Below are positions 33,901 to 44,319 of a stretch of DNA of 64,000 nt, in pieces. Under the pieces are notes generated by a model. It did no database searches and was not told the origin of the DNA. It was given only the letters and a program-made list of their open reading frames with translations. This stretch comes from Paramarasmius palmivorus (lineage: Eukaryota > Basidiomycota > Agaricomycetes > Agaricales > Marasmiaceae), in assembly GCA_037176845.1 (NCBI GenBank), contig JAYKXP010000044.1, positions 364,958 to 428,957 of the forward strand, read 5' to 3'. The stretch's first letter is position 1. Each line of letters opens with the position of its first letter. The translations under genes and the position numbers were made by a program.

Positions 33901-35560
33901 ATTTCTTCGTCTTCATCACCGTCGCATCTTCCCGATGACGGTAACGGTAGGATGGAATCGTTAGCAGGTCTGACATCATGAACGCTAGTGGACTCCTCGA
34001 CCGTGTTAGGGCCGACCTGTTCAATGTTCTGTGATTGGGAAGGTGACTCGGGGACCTCTACTGCCTTCGAAGTTCCATAACATTCCGGGGACGGATTCTC
34101 TTTATCGATGTGCTTCTCAAACAACGGCCACAGGAGCTGATTGTAACGGTGGCTTGTGAAATGGTCCTCGAAATCGAGAAGGTACGAGCATACTTGTTGG
34201 GCCGACAATTCTTGAAGCTGAATCATGGCATAGGAGCACCTGCGTAACAAAGCGTGACCAGTTTCCTCCACGGTACTAGCTTTTTCTCTGCAATGCGTGT
34301 TATTCAACGCAGATGCAATAGTAGCATAAGCTACATGATTCTTCAGTTGAGTCTTCGTGATATAATCCGTGATGTAGTAAAGGATTGACTTAGCAGATAC
34401 TCCAGAACCGATAAATTTAATGTCCATGTTACATCTGAGAGCCGCGATGATGGTCGGATTATAACCGTTGATCAAGCCGTCTGTTTGACGCATGCGAAGT
34501 TCACCGCTTTCTCGATCAAATTCCGTCTTATCGCGTGTATTAGAAGTGCGCAAGTCGAACCTACATTCTTTCGGCGTAGGTGGGCCTTTCCAGTATTTCC
34601 AGCATGTTTCCGTATGCTTGTGTTGCTGACATTTCTCCACTAGACGCTTGAAGTCCTGTTCCTGTTCTTGCTTCTCTGGTTCTGTCATATCTACTCTGGA
34701 TACTGTTCGCAGCGCGCAGGGATGATATCCCCGACCTGACTGTCCATTATCCTCGACATTCGGCAGCTCCGTGGAAATAGTATCATCGAGGAAAGCTATC
34801 AACCTGTGTTCAAATTCTTTGTCTCCCTGATCTAATACTCGTTTCTTGATCTCGTCAGGATTCAAGCCGCCCTCTACCCAAACCACCATGTGACAGTGGA
34901 GGGTGCCTCTTCCCTGAGCTTCCACGCAACCGTAATATGCTTTTACTGTTCCAAGTATTCCGCCTTCATTGATGCATCCATTTAACGGGTCATAGCCCAG
35001 CAAAAACTTGATAAAGGCTTTCATATATATGTTAAAAAACCTGGCCGCAACGGCTGGATTCTTAGCCACCAATAGTTGCATATCAAAGTATTTCGGGACC
35101 TGCTCGGGAAGTAACTGGTCTATGTCGATCTCATTTCCAGCTAAAAATTTCACCAAAGGATTATATACGTCGGCGGGATTGATGGTGAGATAGAAGCTTG
35201 GCAAACCGTTGTCCATCATTAATCCTCTGATCTCGTTCCTCATTTTCACGCACGCTGCAGAAGACCCGGGGACATGGCTAGTCACTACGTTTACTTGCTG
35301 CCACAGGCGTACTACTTTGGCTTCTTCCGCATTTTCCGGTTTCAGAGGCTTTCCTTCGACGAGTCTATCTCTTATAGCTGCAGCAGCATCTGGGGATATC
35401 TCTGCAAATTGTTTGGACAGCTGATGAAACCCTGCTCGTTTGGTCTTCAAAAAGGTATGCAAAAGCATCTGTCTTCGCTGCAGCATGTTGAATGCCACAA
35501 AAAGGAACGAATAATGCTCCTGGAACCGCTGTGAGGGTACCAGAACGAAATCGCTGAAAA
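30927..35560 (-). pseudogene. Helitron Rep-helicase with one in-frame TGA
   Basis: Two long open segments (35498-33786 and 33695-30927) lie in the same frame, separated only by TGA at 33786-33788. Sequence past the TGA continues in frame without another stop to the second segment. The frame also extends upstream to about 35555 (VPSQRFQEHYSFLFVAFN). The Rep domain has the HUH motif GTLHCHMVVWVE and the two-tyrosine motif LYYITDYITK. The helicase has Walker A GGPGGTGKS, Walker B LFIDEVSM, FAGDFAQL and a C-terminal MTAHKAQGQTL, as in SF1B Pif1-like helicases. All catalytic residues look intact. The TGA (GCT-TGA-ACA) is most simply a CGA arginine codon after one C-to-T change. The upstream N-terminal region is missing. 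Confidence 0.88.
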
Positions 35561-35575
35561 ACAGTCATTTTGACA
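30927..35575 (-). mobile_element. Helitron 1, 5'-truncated
   Basis: Rolling-circle transposon remnant holding most of one Rep-helicase gene. Its upstream end stops at about 35575, where the Gypsy-type sequence begins, so the N-terminal coding region and the 5' terminus are missing. I could not identify the 3' hairpin and CTRR terminus left of 30927. Confidence 0.8.
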
Positions 35576-36834
35576 CTAATTGTTGTGTTCAGAATCGCAC
35601 TAGTACATCGTACTAAGTACTATATGGACTTGGTAGCACTACTAGGAACCTAGTAGTGCGCATATGACGAAGAATAAGATAGGCATGCACTGCGTAGTGA
35701 ATACTAGCTGCGCGCGCATAGACGTTGATGTCGTCGTTAGCCCTATATGATTGCGCTAGGGTACGCGTCGAAACCTGTAGACCGTATCTATACTCTATTA
35801 CCAGGCTGGAACCTTACGAGGACATGCTACTGTACATGGTAGACTTCCTAGTAGGTCATATGACTACACTATACTCGCGCTATGGGACATATGAGATGGG
35901 ATAGTGAACGAGGACCAACTACCACAGCGTAGAAGGACCCTAGGGGACGAATCAGAGCTATATACCAAATACGGTAGAAGTTGGAGGTGCGAGTCACCTT
36001 CGAGAGCAGAGTTACCAGGATTAGAAATGTCCGAGTAACCGGGTCATCGATACGAGGACCATATGGAGGCTTAACAGCTTTCCATATCGATCGGAATATC
36101 CCTCGAGCTTCGAGTTGGGATTCCTACTGCTAGTACAGACACTAGTGCGGGACATATAGTCCTATAACAAGGAAACAGATAGGATTCTGTGCCAGGACTG
36201 TCCTAGGACATGGAAAATATAATATAGAACTACGAGGGCATAGAGCCTACCTTCCTCGGATACGAATCCGAAGCGTTTCGGTCGAGATCGGACTCCTAGC
36301 AAGTTCCGAGCGGAATAACTATGTCCTAGCACCGATATCCGAAACGCACCATGCGGAACAGCGCCTCCGCGCGCCACTTCCTAGCAACCAAAAAGTAATA
36401 TGACTCGCAGTCCTGCAAAATAATGTCGAATTCCGACCAATATATATCCAAACCTTCCTTTTCTGGTAGATACTTACTTCATATGGACAGAATCCTCTCC
36501 TCGTTCTCATTTCTTGCATAGTTACTATTACTTTATCGTGCCCACTTTCACTTATATGTAAAATATGTACGCTCGCGGGTATATAAGCAGCAGGGTTTCC
36601 CCTAGGAAGCTCTCGAGCAATTACCCCGCTATATACGTAGCCCTAGTGCACCAATAGCAGAGTTCTTGTCTTCTATCGTTGACCATAGAGGCGACGTGTG
36701 CTTAGAAAATAACTTAGAAAATAAAAACCTTGAAAAGCCCTTCTCTATATTGAACTAGAGTCGTGAAATTAGAACTTTGAGATACCCATAGGACAGAGCT
36801 AGTTCATCTAGACTCTTTGGATAGGATTGATTGT

Positions 36835-37010
36835 TTCAGGACTAGTGTGGAGCCCCACTAGATCCCTTTTCACTTGGTGTGGAGCCCCACCAGTGATCGT
36901 TAAAGCTTAGTGTGGAGCCCCACTAGCTTATAGGTGGCCTGATTGTCGTGCTAGTTCGACTAGTGTAATCAGTGCCTTTGGTTGTCATGCTAGTTCGACT
37001 AGTGTAACCA
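36835..37010 (+). repeat. Hairpin-forming repeats in the Gypsy LTR
   Basis: Three copies of a CTAGTG-TGGAGCCC-CACTAG type stem-loop lie near 36843, 36877 and 36909. The middle copy keeps pairing with compensating changes (TGGTG...CACCA). Two copies of GCTAGTTCGACTAGTGTAA follow near 36950 and 36992. The loop TGGAGCCC recurs in the primer-site-like sequence at 37335. Confidence 0.7.
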
Positions 37011-37333
37011 TAGCCTTCATAGGAACAATAGGTCTTTGCCCTTGTTGGGTTCGATAGGTTATTTTGCGTCATAGGAACATATAGGAATAGTTATAGATAG
37101 GTTTATAGGTTGGCTCGCGTTGTCTTGATTATATCGAGACCATATTATCATATTACATTGTTTCATTCATCGCTCGTACACTTCCCTTGTGTCCTAGTGA
37201 TTTGTAGACGTTCAACTAGTGTGCTAGTTGATTTCTTGTGTCGATTGTACGGATCCTTTGACAACGTCGAACCCCGCTCGCACAACTTGGCATATATATT
37301 TTGCTCGTTCACAAGTGTTTTATAAGCCTCACA

Positions 37334-37354
37334 TTTGGAGCCCACTGCGAGGGG
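37334..37354 (+). promoter_or_regulatory. Candidate Gypsy primer-binding site
   Basis: TTTGGAGCCCACTGCGAGG follows the presumed LTR end (CCTCACA). Position and form suggest a tRNA-complementary primer site, but the tRNA is not identified. Confidence 0.45.
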
Positions 37355-37501
37355 TGGTTCTAGATAACAAGAAATCTTACTAGCGCTCCGAGCGAGCTCT
37401 ACATTTATTAGTACACATTTTGCTTCATAGGCTATATAGCCCACGCTTTCATATACTTCCTGAATTAGGCCGTAAACCTAGTTCAACCCAAAAGAGACTA
37501 T

Positions 37502-38757
37502 CTCTAGGACGAAGACAAGATTCCACAAGAATCGAAGCCTCGTACTACTAGAAACTCTCAACAAGCCGGGGAACGCATTCTAGATTTTCCACCTAGACCC
37601 CGCAAAGCTAGAACAGTAGGAGCAGTACCTACACCCCCTAGAAATCTGGATAGTGACGACGAGTTCCACACTCCGTTACCATTAGACGAACTTCTTGAGG
37701 TCACTAGACTACGCACGTCGGTAGCAGCCTACGAGGAGCTCCGCGAGCAACAAGAGGAACACTTAGAATTTACCACAAACTTGAGAGTAGCTCTCACAAA
37801 ACTCGCTCGCGAGTTACAGAAAAAGAAGACTCCTCGGAATCCTTTTTCGCACAAATCCATTAGAACAAGACTCTATAGAGAAAAACCTGCTATTCCTCGT
37901 ACAAAGATGGCTGATGCACCTACTTTGCGAGAATCATGGCGAGACCTCTCCGAGGACGGCGTAAATCAGATTAAAGCTGACAAGCTGAGTAAAGTAAAGC
38001 GACCTGCGAGCTTGCTCGAAGGAAGCCGCACGGAAAAGTTTGAGCAGTGGGAAGAAGACCTAGACCTGATGTTCCTCGAAGGTGGTGTTACCCTAGATGA
38101 AGCGAAGATATACATAGCTATCGGACAGATGGAATATGACTTGAGGAAGACCTGTGTGGGCTGGGATAGCTCGCGCGGAGACTCATATGAAAAGTTCATT
38201 GAGGACGTTAAAGAGGAAATTGGCTTTAAGGAAGGACGAGGATCGACTACAACGTTGGACCGTCTAGTAAAGAGACACCAGAGCATAGGGCTGCAAGTCA
38301 GCGAGGACGTGCTCAGGACATATAACCGTGTGTTTCGCTATGAAGCGAGTAAACTCACAGCAGCACCCGCGTTAGTCTCAAATACATTCCTAGTAGCTAG
38401 ATACCTTGAGGTGTTTGAAGAGGACTTTATCTGAGAGATCGTTAATATGCTGCAATGCATACAGAGCGACAAGCTTTCCCTAGGGAAAGGAAAAGAAAAG
38501 AAGAAAGACGATCAGGATAGGCGATTAGAGGATCCATATACCCTAGATGAAGTAATGGAAGTTGCTTTAAACATTGCTACGAGCAGGATGAACGGTATAG
38601 GTTGCAAAATCGAACGCAAATAGTTCATGATAAGCCTCCAGCAGATTGCGTTCCGTAACGTGGGCGGACCACTCGAGATCCCGAAGAATGTGCCTCTCGA
38701 GCCGGTTAAGATCTCACAGGGACATAAGATGTGTGTAGCGAATCCACATTAAATTGG
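37502..38757 (+). pseudogene. gag: Gypsy-type Gag with in-frame stops
   Basis: A single frame reads from about 37502, with Pro/Arg-rich and E-rich leaders, through MADAPTLRESWRD (37907) and the gag core KFEQWEEDLDLMFLEGG...YIAIGQME, as in fungal Ty3/Gypsy Gag. It is interrupted by TGA at 38432, TAG at 38621 and TAA at 38750, after each of which the same frame continues with protein-like sequence (EIVNMLQCIQ, then FMISLQQIAFRNVGGP). Each stop is one C-to-T change away from CGA, CAG or CAA. The frame then ends at the truncation point. No zinc knuckle is reached. Confidence 0.75.
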
Positions 38758-38799
38758 TGAAGCCCTCATCATCAAGGACCTGTGTTTAGATCAGTTTTT

Positions 38800-39193
38800 C
38801 ACACTGCAAAATGATCTGTATAGCTGACCTTGCTGGCACACAGCAACCCCGAGAAGAATAGTATCTGGAGAGGGTTTGAATGCCTCAGAATGATATCGTA
38901 GTTCTGAATCCTACGGATATAAACCAACGCAGCAAGTAGCTCTACGACTGGAGTCCCTACTGCTCGCATGACATGATTAAGCCATCCCACAAATCCAGGA
39001 TCATCCGGCAAGTGAAGTCTCCTTCGCTTGATCTTGTAGTACCATTCGGATAGAACGGATTCGAGCCAGCTGCGGATGGTCACTAGAAGGTATTAATATA
39101 AGATGAAAGAATACAATGCTCATGAAACTCACCGTACACTGGAATCAAACTCTCAATACAGCACAGCGGAGACCGAATGCAAGGACAATCCAT
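38800..39193 (-). pseudogene. Cyclin-like gene, truncated
   Basis: Exon 1 is 39193-39133 (start MDCPCIRSP), the intron is 39083-39132 (50 bases, GTGAGT...TTCTAG) and exon 2 runs from 39082. It encodes WLNHVMRAVGTPVVELLAALVYIRR and LFFSGLLCASKVSY, which resemble cyclin-box helices 1 to 3 of fungal PHO80/PCL-type cyclins (the ALVYIRRL and LLASK patterns). Sequence is lost at about 38795, exactly where the Gypsy remnant ends, so the cyclin box is incomplete. Cyclins of this type activate cyclin-dependent kinases; this copy should not. Confidence 0.55.
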
Positions 39194-39630
39194 AGAGGTG
39201 GGACACTTCCTGGAACGTCTAGTGTTCCTTTTCAACATTTCTGAACGAGGACAAAGTGCACGCCAAGAGTCTTTGCACGACTGCTGCGCCCTTCAAGCAC
39301 CCTTTGCACAGTCAACAATCTTATGTAGTCAGTAACTGTCTTTTAGGATAAAGCATTGCATAGCACTTACTCTTTCCCAATGCAATGTCAAGTGTTCAAC
39401 GCCGCCTATTAACGAACGAAAGTTACATCTTGAGGTCCCGTAGAGAATGTTGAGGGTAGAGTAGATGAAAAGCCATTGGAGTCCAGTAGGCTCCCACATT
39501 GCCAGATCCGTTTTGGACATGTGATGTAACATTTAGCATTCTTGAGTTGACACGTTAGAGCGGCATTCCCAAACCTTTCTATTCCTACGACCTCATTCCC
39601 TTGCACATCAAAACACCTCAACGTCGAGAC
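39194..39630. other. Intergenic region between divergent genes
   Basis: Separates the minus-strand cyclin-like fragment from the plus-strand gene at 39631. No convincing gene; it probably contains both promoters. Confidence 0.4.
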
Positions 39631-40380
39631 ATGTTCCTTCAATCAAATAGAATCGCAGATATGCCGTCGGATCAGGAGCTCTCTGGTTTTTACGACCTTC
39701 ACTTGAAACATGGTCCCTTTCGCTCGATACTCGATGCTGGAGATGTCGCAATGTATGTTATTCTTCGACATGGAGGACAAACATTGATCATTGCTAGCTG
39801 CCAGTCACAACCATGTTTACAGTAGCGCATGGGCTATTCGATGTAGGGCATATGGGCCAATCAAAGTAAGTCCTGTATACTATGTGTATCGTTCTTGACT
39901 TACGAGTTGTCCGAAAGCCTCCGAGGACCTCCAGCTAGTCAGTTCCTCGAATGGTGAACACCCTCATCCCTTTCTACACTCAAACCATACACCTCGACCC
40001 TTTCAACCCTTACGGCGGTATCATCGATCACACTGTCGTCACAATGTCCCCGAAGAAGCCTTTTACGTGGTTACCAACACTGGAAGACGCAACCGCGACT
40101 TGCGGTCGTTCAAGGACAAGCTTGCCGAGTGGAACATGTCTAAGAAGGGGGAGGCAGGACCAGTGGAACATGCGGTTCTGGAAGATCATCGTCCTTTGCG
40201 CTTCAAGGTACGTGAAGCCGCTAACGAACCTGGCTGATCGACTCATCCCTTATCTCAATACCACAGGCGGCAACATATGTTCAAGCTTTGATATCTTTGG
40301 ATTTGAAGATTCCTACCTTTGGCTGGTCCCAATGGGTTCCTATCGAAGGCTTCAGCTGCGTGCGACAGCGTGATCGTTAG
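39631..40380 (+). CDS. Uncharacterised four-exon gene
   Basis: Exons are 39631-39752, 39823-39865, 39926-40207 and 40267-40380. All junctions preserve frame and use GT/AG ends (GTATGT, GTAAGT, GTACGT donors). The protein of about 186 residues contains GFYDLHLKHGPFRSILDAGD, SAWAIRCRAYGPIK, a long segment with YVVTNTGRRNRDLRSFKDKL and EHAVLEDHRPLRFK, and ends with KIPTFGWSQWVPIEGF. The start may instead be ATG 39661. I recognise no domain. The precise splice grammar supports a functional host gene. Confidence 0.65.
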
Positions 40381-40616
40381 ACTGAAAATTTCAGAAGTAG
40401 GTCGTTGGCTCGCGCTTTAATCTCGATGAACTTATCAATTCTTTACTGTAACAATAGATGAACGTATTGGCACACAAGTTTGATTTCACCCATTATATAA
40501 AGAAAAGCGTCCAATATCGCACAATGTATCAGGTTACATACAGTCCGTCCGTACAATGCAATGTCCGTGATGTTAACAGTAGCTACAAATCAATGAGTCT
40601 GTTGTACAAAGGGTGT

Positions 40617-41500
40617 TCAATTCCGTCGGACCCTCTTCCGAGGATTGTCATGGCTCTTGGGGTTGGAAACTAGCCTTTCCTTTGGTTTGAACAGCGGCAA
40701 AACAACCCAAATTGACTCGATGTTTGCATTGAAGATGTATTTGTCTTCTGATCCTTGAATAATTCTCCACCGGAGGATGGTGAAGGTTACTTTCACTGTT
40801 GCACCTTTGAGCATTGGTTCATAATCAGGGGGCGGTATAGGCTGGCCCTCGATGTCGTGTGCTGGCAGCAAGTTCAGTTCAAATTTCTGGCGTAGCACGG
40901 AGTTATCGACAATCTTCTGGTGTTCCGTATTCGCCGCATCGCCCTGGCAGGGCATGTTTTCGATTGTCCATTCACTCTTGAGGTCGTTCCAAAGAGCTGG
41001 TATGTTCAAGGTTAGCCTGATTCCCAGATACTCGGGGCCACGGAAAGTGACCGGAAATATGGCCGGTACCTCCGTCACAAAAAACCTTCTCTACACTGAC
41101 CCATTGAACTCTAGCTCTATATATTATATAGAACATTTTCTTGGGACCCTAGATGTTGTTCTAGAAAGCTATGATTATGGGTAATGTCCACTGTGCTCAA
41201 TGCGAGCAAAGTCATTACAGAAAATTAGCAGCCCATATTTCCGGTTACTTTCCGTGGTCCTGAGTATAGTAGAAGTACTTACATTCAAGGAGATCCTCAT
41301 CTGACAATGTTCCTTCGCTGGAATCCTCCACATCTGATTCGTCATCATTTGCTGCCTTTTATTCATGTTCTTGTTTAGTTGAATCAACTCGGATATTTGG
41401 AGAACAGCACTTACTCTAAGAATAGGGTGCCGAATGCGTAAACGGTGGCTGTTCAACAATGGTGTTCCTATCAATACCATCGGGAAAACTTACAGGTTGG
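40617..41500 (-). CDS. Uncharacterised gene, acidic N-terminus
   Basis: The main minus-strand exon (41078 down to 40617 and open somewhat upstream) encodes IFPVTFRGPEYLGIRLTLN, ALWNDLKSEWTIENMP, DIEGQPIPPPDYEPMLKGA, a KVTFTILRWRI strand and a basic RKRVRR tail that could be a nuclear signal. An upstream exon (about 41395-41283) encodes an acidic ANDDESDVEDSSEGTLSDED stretch ending at a GTAAGT donor at 41281. The intron carries an inverted copy of the IFPVTFRGPEY coding sequence (41231-41257). No domain is recognised; an acidic head with a basic tail would suit a nuclear protein, as inference. Confidence 0.5.
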
Positions 41501-43408
41501 TATGACCGACCCCAACCCGGTATGTCGTCTTGTGTCTTGATATGGACGCCTGTAACTTGATATGCCAAGTTACGTGCGGTCACAGCGACAGGGTGGGGGG
41601 ATCATGGCCCACCATAACTTGATATAACCGTCGTAACTGGACACATATATACTGTGTCCAGTCACCAGTGGTTATGTCAAGTTACAGTAGGGCGTATCAA
41701 GTTACAGTGAGTCAGATCAAGTTTCATTGGTTGGTTGTACAGAATGGACATCAGGCTAGGGATGGCTCGCGTTCAGTCATTTCAAGATAGAAATAGAAAT
41801 GCATATATTGAACTCTATGTACATACATCAACGACTACTGCGACAAATATGTGTGTATTACACTGCAATAAACACCGTCGAGCCCTGAAACAGTTATCAG
41901 TGACACGATAGCGAGATGACTGTAGGGAACTCGCCTAGCTTAAGCAAAGAACGCCGATATTCTCTGTAGCGCCGGCACATATAGATATAATGTACACATC
42001 TGCCAAACTAAAGCATCAGCTCAAAGCATAATGGATGACGGGAAGACGTACTGGTGTTCAAAGCAGGTAGCTGGTAATGGGAGCATGCAAGACAAGCCTT
42101 CAAACAGCCGAACCTTAGCTGTTTAGCCAATGCGCAACAACAGTGTACACACCTTTTCGATTATCATGAGCTCGCTCCCAACTGGGTGATCAGGTTCTTG
42201 AGTCCATAAACTATGCTTATTTCATCAACAGACATGTATGAATCAGCAAAGAGTCGTACTACAGGGTATATGCGCATGCACCGGATGTATTGGTGTTAAC
42301 GATCTTGGCGGTGAGAGTTTGTCGTTAGTCATTGGTGGTTCGGGGAAATAATCTTCTATAGCAAATTTGGAAAGCAACATAAAGGTTGTCGATGCCTTCT
42401 CAGCTGAATGAGTCCATTGCCTTGAACTTGAGTCTACTAAACGTTAGACATGAGCGATACACGAAAAGAAGGAACATGCACCTGATGACAAGCACCCGTC
42501 ACCTTTCTCTTTCAAAGATCCTTCGAATTACAGTCCATGATCATGTCCTGAATGGCTTACAGGCTGCTCTAGAGTTCTCTGTCGATGGTACCATCTGGAT
42601 TGTGACGACGACGGTGGCAGGCAGATACGTCAAGTCAGATTATACTGTATTTGATGTTGGGGATGTTGGTTGAGAGTTAAAGCGGCTGGATCCCAAGGCG
42701 TCACCGAGAGGAAGGGAAGGAGGAGGAGGAACAAGTGGGGAAGGAGCTGGAAGGAGATGGTGGTGGTACGAAAGAAAGAAGGAAGTGACGGAGTTTGAAA
42801 ATGAACACACGTGAAATAGGCCGTGGGGCGGTGGTCTCGTCACACGTGACTTGGCGCAAAAAAATTAGAAACATGTATTCTACTATTGATTATTGTAAGC
42901 ATGGAGTTCAAATTTATAAAATTGGCTTGTGATTTATGCACTACTACACAGACATCTACTTATATTAATAACGATAACGATGGAACGACGGTTGCAAGAG
43001 CTGAGCCAGATATCAAAGCGCCTATTCTTGGCGTGTGCCTGAGTGCTTGTGCGTTAAAATGCCGCAGAGCCGGCACTTGCCTTTTTCGCTCATTCTTCTT
43101 GACCACCATTTTCATCCTCGTCCAGGCTTGCAATCAGCATGCCGAGGGTCATACGTAGCCCAAAACAATGACTATAACCTGCCTTGACCATATGTAACGT
43201 GATACGACTCTTATAACCTGTCATGATCACCATAACTGGATATAACCATTGTAATTGGTTATATCAAGTTACCGTGTGGCCATAACCTCCCGGAAACTGG
43301 TTATATTGAGTTTTGGTGCGTCATGCTCTATTTAAACTCATTCTATCTAATTTCACGCAGACATGACCTCAAAAAACCGGACATCGCAAGTTATATACAG
43401 ACATAACA
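41501..43408. other. Non-coding region with TAACTTGATAT-type motifs
   Basis: No supported gene. Near 41530-41730 and again near 43180-43320, motifs such as AACTTGATAT, TATCAAGTTAC and GGTTATATCAAGTTAC recur in both orientations. Two hairpins are visible: GATATAACCA..TGGTTATATC (43234-43262) and GACACATATATACTGTGTC (41638). These clusters look like subterminal repeats of one or two mobile elements, or the 3' end of Helitron 2. A G-rich stretch (42690-42760) and the rest of the interval show nothing recognisable. Confidence 0.4.
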
Positions 43409-44221
43409 TCATTTAACTAGGTACATCAACTTGTAAATTTTCCAGATGACCCCGTTCTCTTTATGGAATTGGGCAATACGTTGAGCACCTTGAATGCTAT
43501 CGTGAAAGGGTTTATGAAGCCGAGTGTCCACCGGAATTTTAAGACAGGCAGTGGCTGCATGATTTACAAATGGGCTTAGAATTTTGGGATTCCAGGACCC
43601 ATCCGAAAACAGCCAGTATTGGTTGCTGTCAATCTCGCCAATGGTCCAAAATGAAACCGGAGTGTCTGTCCCAGCAGTTGCCAAAACATGTTTGTTGTTG
43701 GCAACTTCTCGCCATTCAAGATTGGCCAAGACCTTGGGATGGCCCAAAAAAGTCTTTTCTTTCGAAGTTTGAGCCACCAGTGAAGATACAACCGAATCCG
43801 TGTCAGGAATGTCTTCGTCGGACTTAGAATCAACATACAACTCCAAGTCCGTCTGAATGCTCGACTTCCACTTACGAGAATTCGGCGGAAGCTGAGAAAC
43901 AGGTTGAGAATTTGGAGGAGGCGTCTCCTCGGTCGAGCATTCAGTGTCAGCAGCAACCTCCGCAGCAGCTGTAGGATTTTCCTTAGCATTCGTCGTGCTG
44001 TTGGGCTGTTCCGTAGAAGCCGGAATAGCGTTGGAAGAGCCATGGCCTTGTGCGGGGGGATGGTCACTGTCCGTTGAAGTTGTAGGCCCAACGAGGTCAG
44101 GCACAGGTGGGCGTGCTTGTTCTGTACTCGCACAGGCACCGACTCTATCAGAATCTGGTTCTGTGTTAGGGGCAACGTTCTGTGATTTTTTTTGAGTCAT
44201 TGGAGGAAACTCGCCTTGCAC
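43409..44221 (-). CDS. Open frame downstream of Helitron 2 helicase
   Basis: 270-residue frame on the same strand as the Helitron 2 helicase. The N-terminal half is low-complexity (P/S/T/E-rich, GPTTSTDSDHPPAQG). The C-terminal half is more structured (LANLEWREVANNKHVLATAG, SFWTIGEIDSNQYWLFSDGS). I recognise no family. Position and orientation suggest cargo or an accessory ORF of the Helitron, but a host origin is equally possible. Confidence 0.45.
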   Translation of the reverse strand: MQGEFPPMTQKKSQNVAPNTEPDSDRVGACASTEQARPPVPDLVGPTTSTDSDHPPAQGHGSSNAIPASTEQPNSTTNAKENPTAAAEVAADTECSTEETPPPNSQPVSQLPPNSRKWKSSIQTDLELYVDSKSDEDIPDTDSVVSSLVAQTSKEKTFLGHPKVLANLEWREVANNKHVLATAGTDTPVSFWTIGEIDSNQYWLFSDGSWNPKILSPFVNHAATACLKIPVDTRLHKPFHDSIQGAQRIAQFHKENGVIWKIYKLMYLVK

Positions 44222-44319
44222 TTTGCTCTTTTAACTTCAATCTGCCTGACTTGGCATAAACCTGCGCATACTGCGCAATTTCGATACCAAGAAAATCCTA
44301 AGAAAATCAAGCAGACCCA

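Larger units (their letters stand above)
35576..38790 (+). mobile_element. Gypsy-type LTR element, 5' part only
   Basis: Probably a long 5' LTR (from TGTTGTGTTC near 35580 to CCTCACA near 37332), then a TTTGGAGCCCACTGCGAGG primer-site-like sequence, then gag. Protease, RT and integrase are absent: the element ends near 38790, where a cyclin-like sequence begins. No second LTR is in the window, so LTR boundaries are inferred. The LTR region is rich in CTAG/ATATGG-type short motifs and has no coding frame. Confidence 0.6.

Noticed and set aside
36835..37010. CRISPR-like repeats in the Gypsy LTR
   Set aside because: Only three short hairpin repeats with unequal spacing in a eukaryotic retroelement; no cas genes.
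43409..44221. The 270-residue frame as a known Helitron accessory protein (RPA or OTU type)
   Set aside because: No OB-fold or OTU motif is visible; kept as an uncharacterised frame.
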